From Dermacentor variabilis (Eukaryota > Arthropoda > Arachnida > Ixodida > Ixodidae): a stretch of DNA of 64,000 bases. Position numbers and translations under genes: made by a program. The stretch covers positions 199,678,258 through 199,742,257 of the forward strand of contig NC_134568.1 of the NCBI RefSeq assembly GCF_050947875.1. The letters run 5' to 3'. The notes beneath the pieces are model-generated. The model did no database searches. It saw only the letters and a program-made list of their open reading frames with translations, and had not been told where the DNA came from. This document shows, piece by piece, positions 56,620-64,000 of the stretch (its first letter is position 1; every line of letters begins with the position of its first letter).

Positions 56620-59610
56620 TACCGCTAGTAAGGGATGCTCGTGCACAGCGTGCAAAATTATGCGCTGCACGAAACGAGACAAATGCAACAGCTCTCGTGC
56701 GAGACTGTCACCGGAAGTACACTGCGCAGCAAAAAAGCAATAAAAAAAAGGCGGGGCTCGTGACGTGTGTCTTACAATTTTCCAGCTCTGGTATGGGAGA
56801 ACGCTGGGAAGGAATTTCGCTTACAGAGGCTAGACGGGGGCAGGTGGAGAGAGTATCTGTGTCGGCGGTGACACTCACTTCCTGAAATCATCGGTTCGCA
56901 GCACTTGAAATATTTCTATCTTAGCTATTAATGAACTAATTTGAAAAATTATTGCGGTAAAACACTCCCTAAAGGGCACGTAATACCTTCAAGCATATAA
57001 CCAAAATTTGCTAAGCGGCGTGGTAAGGGGCCCTTTAAGTTGTGATACCATGTGACCGCCGCTTTTGGTGACGTGACTAGTCTCCTTTTTCATGTCCAAA
57101 GTTGTGCTGTGCTTAATGCATGTTATGAACAGGTTGTACAAAAGGTGATGTAAATAATTATTTGTGGCACCCTTGAGGAACGAAGGCTTCATACCGTAAA
57201 AGCGGGACACAAAATTTTCATGTAAGTAAACTTTAACCGGCTGCCCAGTTGGGCTTGCAAGTAGCTAAGTACACAATGATGAACAGAATACATTTTCTTT
57301 CTCTTCACAACTTTCCCGCTCAACTTCATTTTCCAGTGTTTTAGAAATGAAAAAAAAAAATTTGCACCACGTCCATATTCAAAATATTTAAATGGTCTAT
57401 TTGATTACAATGTCTCGCCATTCACACACACCTGATTAAAATGCATTAAGAAACCTGGTTCTAAGAGAATCACTTATCTGTTTAGCTATGTTTCATTCAT
57501 CTTACAAAATTTTGTAGAATTATGTTTTAGCAAAAGTATGCAGCTACTTTCTTTGAAACATGCCATCTCTAACACAGCCGTTTTTGTTCAGCCTCAATTT
57601 TGTCAAAACTGCCGAAGAAAGGAATGCTTAACACAAGTCAGAACATCAGCTACAAAGGGACGACAGCAAAGCATGTACTTTAACGTGCTAAGAAAAACAA
57701 AAGTAGTAGTGCCACAATGACACTCGGTGCATCACCAACATACCCACTACTGTTGTGCACAGTGTAACTCACTGCCTTCTTGAGTGCAATATGATCAACA
57801 TTGCTCATACTCAATACTCTGCCAGTCATGAACAACCATGCTGCCATTTTTGCTTCCTTTGTTGGCTAGCCTGAAAACATAATTTGCTTAACCATTCAGA
57901 CAAAATTCACTGGTGGTGGCTTTCATATTCACTGAAGCAAGTGCTCACACCCTGACACTACAGATGTGGCATATAATTACAGACAGAAAATCCAAGAAAT
58001 GGTAACAGGGGGCTTGTAGAGTCCCATAACAAAGCTTGGGGGCACAGCTTTTGTAAACACGAAAATTCCAATCTTCAGGCAAGCAGCACGGAAAAACTTA
58101 TGAAAGAAATGGACACAGCACTACCAAATGACTATCTAGGTAAACAGATGGATAGACACATACTCATGTTTCCATACTACTGATCAGCATTTTGAGCTGA
58201 ATAGCATACTGCTCACATAAGCAACCATATGGCTGACTTCCAGTACTTCAACCCTGGTGGGATTGCCAGAGTTAAATTGTGACTGCAAAATTTCCATATA
58301 ATTACACCTTTGTTTACACAAAGCAACAACACTTGATTGTTACATGCGCTCATAGTTGGCAATGGACATGCAGGGTTTAGATGTTTTCTTATTACAGCTT
58401 TGCCTTAACAAGCGAAGGACTAAAAGATACTGCCCTATTTCCATTCCAGCTGTGGCAGTTGCAATCAATAGAGCTAGTCGGAGTGAGAAGCTAAACATTT
58501 TTGGAGAAGCAAGCCAGCCATAATAAAGAATCAAAATTAAAATGTGCACAAGTTCTCACCAATGCAGATATAACAGGGTGCCCTTACATTGGTCCCGTCG
58601 TAACTCCCGCACGGTAAATTCCTAAAATAAGTATTTGCTCGTCCAGCTCAAGCGATGCACTAACATGTCATTGGCCTCCCATTATTGGATATTCAATCAT
58701 TTCACAAGAAAATTAACCTCTTGGAAAGCAATGTATCAGCGACCGGTGCTTTTGAATGAAAACAAATTACATGGTTTGAATTAGTGGAATGATATGAATT
58801 AGTGGAAGTCGACTGGTACTTCTCACGCATTTCCCAGAATCAATAATAACCAACAGTACTATAAGCAACAAATACAAATGGGAACCCTTCTCTCCATGTT
58901 GTGGTACTCGAAATTTTAACATTCACCAATATGGCATTTTTTACATTAAACAGGGCATCAAACATGAAGAGACGCGGTACGTTCAACGAATCGCCGAGCC
59001 CGTAGTCATCAAGAGTACAGGGAAATTTTACGGCAATGCTTTCAGGTGACAATGATAGCTGAAGCCCTAAATGTTTAATTCAAGAAAACTGCACGCACAA
59101 TCAAATTTCTTGGGTGTAAAAGCGCCGCTCCGGCGACTTCATAGTGCCCGCATTCCACCGTGAAGTGCAAAAGTAAACCTGGTAGCAAAATGAAGATAAG
59201 CTGTGGTCAGTAGCCTTCCATTCTCCGTGCAATACAACTACAAAACCATCAAATACACTCGCTAATGTACATTACCTGAAGGCATATAAGGCGACTGTGA
59301 ATTTCATGCACGCTCCAATGCGATGTTAAAACCTTATACAGGAGCGTTCAGACACCTAAAAAAATTCCAAATTTGAAAGCAGCAATATCACTTTGTTGCT
59401 CGCGTAAAAGAATTTTTCCGATCATGACAACTGCATTTTAAATTTAAAAACACAGTGACGCACAACAGACGACAGAGGTGTCAAGACCGGCTAAAGCATG
59501 TCGCGCAACTCGCTTGCTCGGCGCCCCTTCAGCTGAACCCTAACGAAGTTCTCTTGCACTAGCAAACAAACGGCTTCAGTTACACATCACTCAACGTACA
59601 ATTACATGAC
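56620..59610. other. Intron 1 sequence, no gene recognised
   Basis: AT-rich; short frames only (56595-56885, 57538-57720, 58340-58549 and others) with no domain. A CCCTTTAAG-type MITE-like end occurs near 57030. No exon with UBE2V similarity was seen. Confidence 0.4.
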
Positions 59611-59616
59611 ACTTAC

Positions 59617-59635
59617 GTTCTAGCTCATCGGACAT
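59617..59635 (-). CDS. UBE2V candidate alternative first coding exon (MSDELE...)
   Basis: On the minus strand an ATG at 59635 opens MSDELE plus one nucleotide, followed directly by a consensus GTAAGT donor at 59616-59611. The exon is 19 nt and ends in phase 1, exactly what exon 2 requires; the split codon would be CGC (Arg) before GVVVPRNF. The donor is stronger than that of the other candidate, but the N-terminus is less like known UEVs. It could be a true alternative first exon or a chance ATG within 5' UTR or intron. Confidence 0.4.
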
Positions 59636-59639
59636 GGTC

Positions 59640-59865
59640 ACACAACACGTATTATTTCCGAAAACTTTCGTACGTCACAGTACAAAAAAAAATGGCTGAC
59701 CAGATCGAGGTTTGGTATCACACCGGAAACTGCTCTCTATCGCAGTTAACAAAAGTAAAGTCAGCCTCAAACAAGCGACAATGCATTTACAACTGCCGTC
59801 AGGATAAACCTCGTTATAGGTTGTTGTGAAATGCGTGGAAATTGTCATTAAAAATTATATCCATT
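59640..59865. other. Promoter-proximal sequence between the two candidate first exons
   Basis: No open frame of note. It would be intron 1 or 5' UTR depending on which first exon is used. Confidence 0.4.
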
Positions 59866-59867
59866 AC

Positions 59868-59892
59868 CCGCAGCGCAGGTGGATGCCGCCAT
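59868..59892 (-). CDS. UBE2V candidate first coding exon (MAASTCAAG...)
   Basis: On the minus strand an ATG at 59892 opens MAASTCAA plus one G, followed by a GTAATG donor at 59867. The exon is 25 nt and ends in phase 1; joined to exon 2 it gives [17 protein letters not shown], much like the N-termini of human and fly UEVs (MAA/MAN with small residues, then GV-VPRNF). The ATG lies in a TISU-type AAGATGGCGGC context, common at starts of housekeeping genes with very short leaders. With exons 2 and 3 this gives 101 codons; with the missing last exon about 147, the family's usual length. Confidence 0.6.
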
Positions 59893-59895
59893 CTT
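59885..59895 (-). promoter_or_regulatory. TISU/YY1-type initiator element
   Basis: The complement of 59885-59895 is AAGATGGCGGC, the consensus that combines a transcription start and translation start in short-leader housekeeping genes and binds YY1. It contains the ATG of the candidate first exon. No TATA box was seen just upstream. Confidence 0.55.
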
Positions 59896-59899
59896 GAGC

Positions 59900-60485
59900 G
59901 TAGAACAATTAGGACAATGTTGCCACACTGGACGAGTTCACAAGTACTACACAGCTTCCAAACTCAGCTGGCTCAGCTCAGGCGCGGCGGCTCAGCGGTT
60001 TAGCCGAAACAGCAGGACTGAAATCTGTTGGAACGCTGGAACTGTGCTGCATGCTGTACACTTGTATAGCAGAATAAAGGACGATTATCTCGAACTGCTA
60101 TCATAACTGCTTATTAGCTCTTTGCTTCATCGCAGTGAAGATTCCGAGCAGCAGTTTGCACTGTTTTAATGCAACAGACGCGTGTAGAATGCCTAAAAGC
60201 ATGTGCCAACTTTCTCCTCCATAAGTTGGTTGGTTGTCCCTCAGAGCATTCTACTCGGGGCAATTGTCTCAGGGTAATGGGTAACCCATTCTGAAAGATC
60301 AACGCAAATAAAGCGGTGTGACGGGTCAACAGTATCTCTTCTGGGCACCGTTAGCTCTGTTCATTCTAATTTTAGTTTCCCCGCATTTCTTGCATCTTCA
60401 GAATCATCAAATGTATACAAATGCAACACACAACGGGTTTTTCAATTGGGACTGGTCAATGTTGGCAACCTGTGGCGGCTATGTT
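59900..60485. other. Upstream flank of the UBE2V gene, no gene recognised
   Basis: Frames at 59879-60106 (plus) and 60114-60329 (minus) have no recognisable domain. A divergent promoter is possible, but no partner gene was identified before the LINE at 60490. Confidence 0.35.
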
Positions 60486-60489
60486 TTCG

Positions 60490-61440
60490 CCATCATCATC
60501 AGCAGCAGCAGCCTATTCTATGCCCACGGTTACTGTCTTCAGGAAGATTGAAACTTTTATTAAAAATGATGGCTCGTGGCTTAAGACAGGGGTAAGGGAT
60601 CAGGTGAAAGGAAGTATGCCTGCCTCCTTCGCAAAGGACAGCAAAGCGTTAATTCTTCTGGTGGCATCTGCTTGCGGTGCGACTCAGACGATGCCACCTT
60701 TAGAGGTCGGGCGTACTTGTCCCTGAGGGTGGCTGTGGCAGGACAGGACCAGATCAGATGTTTAGGAATGGCGTTGATCGCAGGGCAGTTGGGACATTCC
60801 ACTTGTGTTCTTCTCCACTTGCTCAGAACATCCGGTGTAATAGATACATTAGCTCTTGCTTTGTGGAAGCGAACCTGGGCTGTTCTGGGAAGGCGAGTGG
60901 GAATGGGAGGAAGGATGCTAGGAATGGGGGGGGGGGGGGGACTCCCGTAGTAGAACCTTCCTCTCGCGTTTCAACCGGGCAATCTGGTGGTCTGGTACAA
61001 CGACAGATGACGGGGAGCTATAGGTGTGGTCCAGCAGGGACGGGCTCACTTCACGGCTGCGATGGCGGTCTTCTCTCATTTTCTCGCCTGCAGCTTCATG
61101 GGCCGCCCTGTCCCCCGCTATCCTCATGTTGTGACCCGGTGTCCAGTGTACGAAAATGCGTGCATGTCTATTGTCCCGCAGGTGGCGGCAGGCTTGTTTT
61201 ATGCGGTGCGCTATGGTAGTCGTGTAGGATCGGGAGTTCAGTTGCTTGACGGCCTCGATCTTGACTGTCTGTGTATATGTGAACCGTGTCTTCGGTGCGC
61301 GCCTCACAGAGTTGAATGGCTTCTTCGATGACCAGTAGTTCAAGATCGGTGGCTGTCCAGGAAGCATATAGCCGCTGTGGCTCACGGCGTGTTTTTGCCC
61401 GTTTTCTCTGTAAAAAGCGGTAGCGGCATACATTTTTCCT
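60490..61440 (-). mobile_element. I-group LINE, RNase H and C-terminal end
   Basis: On the minus strand, 61433-60918 reads RFTYTQTVKIEAVKQLNSRS, then IFVHWTPGHNMRIAGDRAAH, the last two RNase H blocks (W-T-P-G-H, G-x-x-A-A-H). A later frame at 60802-60581 carries ECPNCPAINAIPKHLIWSCP, a C-x2-C...H...W-x-C-P knuckle. The 3' end near 60490 is a GCTGCTGCTGATGATGATGG tail. RT is absent, so the copy is 5'-truncated at about 61440. Stops and shifts are present. Confidence 0.8.
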
Positions 61441-61700
61441 GAATGAGGAAGCGCTCGCCGCTGAAGCGCTTCATGTAGATAGCACGAGATGGCGCTGTAG
61501 AAACATGGGCTTTTTATTAGCTGGTGTTTTTGAAGTATTTTGCATGGAGCAGGAGCGCAAATTTTGAATTAGTGGTAAGAGTAATAAACGTACCGGCTTT
61601 GTCTAGGTACGTCTGGCGGTTTCCCCCGTTAGGCCTAGGTGCTAGGCGGGACCTATTTGATAGGCTTATTTAACTATCTCAGCTGCTCTTCGAAGTGATT
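61441..61700. other. No gene recognised
   Basis: Short spacer between two LINEs; contains GCGCTCGCCGCTGAAGCGCT near 61450. Nothing else recognised. Confidence 0.4.
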
Positions 61701-61843
61701 TGACGGACTTGCTCGTTGAGCCTAAGGACGTAGGCCTAGCGATGAAACCAAAAAAAAGGGAAGGCCGCGGGGGCGCGGAGCAAGTGCAGTGAGACGAGTG
61801 CCTGCGCTGGTGCTCCCTCGACGAGACCAGTTTCCAGAGCTTA

Positions 61844-62978
61844 GCAGACGCGGAGGGGCCGGTCTAGCTTTACGTGCAGGCTGTGCGAAGGGGTCAGGGA
61901 AGCAGTCCAAAAACTGGAAGGAAATTGGGAAGCCAAGTTCGAAGGGCTGAAAGCAGACCTGAGGGAGGAGCGGGAGAAGCGGGTAGCACTGCAGCTGAAA
62001 GTCGCCGAGTTGGTCAAGGTGGAAGCGGTCCAGGCCGCGCAATTAGTAAGGACCGTGGCCGAGCTTGGAGAAGAGAGGGAAAGGAGAGCAGAACTGGATA
62101 GGCGGCTTGATGCGCTTGAGACGCGGGCAGCGGAGAATGATGGGTCGGGACACCAAGCCGGTGGCAAAAGCACAGAAAGTAGGGTAGACCCTACAGGCGA
62201 AGTGGGAGGCAGGGAGCCAGAGCAAGCGGTCGTCGGTTCGCCGCCGGTGAATCGGCATAGTTATAGTGAAGCAGCGCAACACGCCCCGAGTGAGGCGACG
62301 CTGCCGCCACAGGGGCGCCAGCGAGCGCGAAGAGAGGAGGGGAACAAGCTAACCCGAAGGAATGAGCTCATAGCCAATGATAAGAGGCAGCATAACCTGG
62401 AAGTTAGGAGGAAGGGAGGGAATGCCCTAGTACTTATCGGTGGTGATTCAAATATGAGGAGGTGCAAAAGAGCTATAATGGAGCATGCAAAGGGTGATAA
62501 GCGGGTAGCAGTCGGGACGTTCCAAGGCAGGACAATGGACGCAGTACTGAGAGAAACAAAAAGCGAGCTTTCTGAGAATGTTGCAGAGCGCAATTTGGTA
62601 GTGGTAGCGGCGGGGCTAAATGATATCTTGAATGGTGAAGCCGCAAAAGTAGTGGAAAGATTAGCGGAGGGAGTTGACGATTTAAGGACGATAGCACAGC
62701 AAGTCCAGATCGTGGTATGCACAGTGCCGGAGGTGCAAGGACGGAACGGAGAAATTGCCAAGGACGTTGTGGCTGTTAATCGTGAGATAAGAAAGCTAAG
62801 CCAGGAGAAAGAATTTGAAGTGGCAGACATAAATAGAGAAGTGCAGAGAGCAGGCTTTGGCGGAGGCTTTACACGAGATGGCATCCACTTTAATGGAAGG
62901 CTAGAAGCCGAGATCGGCTGGCGCCTGGCAGGTCGGGCAGTAGCTTTTTTAGGGGGTCCACTGCGCCTTAGGGCGTAG
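61844..62978 (+). CDS. LINE ORF1: coiled coil and SGNH-esterase-like protein
   Basis: A single open frame runs from after a stop at about 61843 to 62978. Residues in order: TCRLCEG (second half of a PHD-like zinc finger; the first half, DECLRWCSLDETSFQSLADA, is in another frame at about 61780-61845, so one indel splits it), a long Glu/Lys/Arg coiled coil (to about 62130), a polar linker, and from about 62425 an SGNH-hydrolase-like domain: VLIGGDSNMRR (nucleophile Ser block), VVVAAGLNDIL (a GxND-like block), VQIVVCTVPEV and DGIHFNGR (D-x-x-H block). All catalytic positions of the esterase fold appear to be kept. Such ORF1 proteins bind LINE RNA. No in-frame ATG was found near the frame's start. 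Confidence 0.75.
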
Positions 62979-63031
62979 GGGTAAGTAGAAACAGTGTAGA
63001 AAGTGCAACAATAGAGGCTGACGCCAATAAA

Positions 63032-63127
63032 ATGGCCGCTAGGAGGTCCAGGAAGAAAACTAAAAAGAAATTTAACACCAGGATCAGGTACGTAAACATG
63101 CAAGGCGGTAGAAAGAGAGCGATCGAG
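63032..63127 (+). pseudogene. LINE ORF2 start, separated by a frameshift
   Basis: MAARRSRKKTKKKFN and IRYVNMQGGRK give a basic leader and the first endonuclease strand (the N-M-Q-G type seen in this group). A frameshift near 63128 separates it from the rest of ORF2. Confidence 0.7.
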
Positions 63128-64000
63128 GTGGTTAGAAATAGAACAGCAGTTAAAGGACGAAGAAGTAAGTGTATACGCGCTATGCGAAACACATCTCAGG
63201 GATCTAGAAGACCCACCGTTTATTGAAGGCCACGTCTGGGAAGGGAGCAATAGAACAACAACGGAGAGGAAGGGAGGAGGAGGAGGTATGCTGATACATC
63301 AAGGAACAAATTGGCAAAGAATAAAGTTAACTTGCAAAGAACATGTCTGGGTATCAGGTACAATTTCCGGTAAAAAGACATGGCTAGGAGTAGTTTATTT
63401 AGGGACAGGCAACAAATGCAGGCAAGAGAACAAGGATCTAGTGAAGTGTCTCGATGACAATATAAAGCAGTTTGGAGAAGGTGCTGATATTTGTCTGCTG
63501 GGTGACATGAGTGGCCACATCGAGGATCTGGATGGATACACAGATTGTAATGGGAAGTTGATGCTAGACTTCTGTGAGCGACACAACCTAGTTATAGTAA
63601 ATAGAGAAACTAAGTGTGAGGGACGAATCACGTGGGAGTCCCATAACATACAAACGACCATTGACTACTGCTTAATGTCGCAGGGGTTGTATAGCAAGCT
63701 CGCAATAATGGAAATAGACGAAGAGGGGAAGTACAGCCTCGGAAGTTATCATAAGCGTATTAGTCTACAGTTGGGAGCCCTGCTCAAAAGAGAAATGCAG
63801 GGAAGTCAAAAAGAGTACGCAAAATTAAATAACGAACAAATAGCGCAAATAGCGGCCGGCATAGAGGAAGCAATAGAGAAACATCCCATGGAAAGCTGGG
63901 ATTATAATCAGTTAGAACTACTCATTAGTACAAAAATAAAAGAAGTAAAAGGAGTAAACCGCTGGAGAGGAAAGAGGAAGCCACGAAGTTGGTGGAATAA
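63128..64000 (+). CDS. LINE ORF2 APE-type endonuclease domain, partial, likely catalytically dead
   Basis: The frame beginning at WLEIEQQLKDEE stays open to the window edge. It reads VYALCETHL (catalytic Glu), MLIHQGTNW, LGVVYLGTGN, CLLGDMSGHI, TIDYCLMS and LGSYHKRIS. APE-type LINE endonucleases carry G-D-x-N and S-D-H at the last two metal-site blocks; here they read GDMSGH and SYH, so the Asn and Asp expected there are replaced. The domain is thus open but probably inactive. RT is beyond the window. Confidence 0.75.

Larger units (their letters stand above)
61700..64000 (+). mobile_element. CR1-like LINE, 5' end, ORF1 and start of ORF2 (runs off the window)
   Basis: Starts near 61700. It encodes a PHD-like zinc finger, coiled coil and esterase domain in ORF1, then ORF2 from 63032 with the endonuclease domain reaching the window edge. 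A related, more decayed copy is at 18929-22596. CR1-like LINEs with PHD and esterase in ORF1 are an established group. RT lies beyond the window. Confidence 0.88.

Noticed and set aside
1..64000. CRISPR arrays, rRNA genes, bacterial operons
   Set aside because: No regularly spaced repeats, no rRNA-like sequence and no Shine-Dalgarno/operon structure; content is eukaryotic.

Overview
This window looks like a piece of a large, repeat-rich arthropod nuclear genome, most likely a hard tick (Ixodidae). The basis is the mix of repeats: tRNA-headed SINEs, CR1-like LINEs whose ORF1 carries PHD and esterase domains, I-clade LINEs with RNase H, an RTE LINE, a Penelope-like element, and many piggyBac- and Tigger-type remnants. 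No operons or bacterial genes are present, and the codon-level breaks are those of decayed transposons. The tick assignment rests on my memory of tick repeats and was not searched.

One host gene can be supported: a ubiquitin-conjugating enzyme variant (UBE2V/Uev1A/Mms2 family) on the minus strand. Coding exons are seen at 42977-43128 and 5566-5691. Two phase-compatible candidate first exons lie at 59868-59892 (inside a TISU-type AAGATGGCGGC start context) and 59617-59635. The last exon (about 47 codons) was not found and should lie before position 1. A protein of about 145 residues is thus spread over more than 54 kb, and nearly everything else between 1 and 59.6 kb is intronic transposon sequence.

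Layout. 1-3.3 kb: two SINE copies and a CR1-like LINE. 6.3-12.4 kb: a four-level nest, in which a minus-strand CR1/L2-like LINE is split by a TIR element, that element is split by an RTE LINE with a perfect 12-bp target duplication, and the RTE is split by a 556-bp MITE. 12.8-15.9 kb: a second minus-strand LINE carrying an LTR-like insertion. 16.7-17.4 kb: a piggyBac MITE. 18.9-22.6 kb: a decayed CR1 LINE. 22.8-23.7 kb: a TIR element. 25.15-39.19 kb: a second nest, in which a minus-strand I-clade LINE is split by a Penelope-like element, which is split by a plus-strand I-clade LINE, which is split by a SINE. The outer LINE also carries an LTR-like insertion and another SINE. 39.7-52.7 kb: four piggyBac-like TTAA elements, a Tigger element, exon 2 and SINEs. 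55-56.6 kb: SINE fold-backs and a TIR element. 60.5-64 kb, upstream of the gene: the 3' end of an I-clade LINE (minus) and a CR1-like LINE with a nearly intact ORF1, running off the window.

The recurring theme is retrocopies with an inverted 5' part (fold-backs), seen for at least five unrelated families, several with clear target-site duplications. I found no CRISPR array, no rRNA gene, no convincing functional tRNA gene, and no sign of a new enzymatic system. The notable content is gene architecture and transposon stratigraphy.
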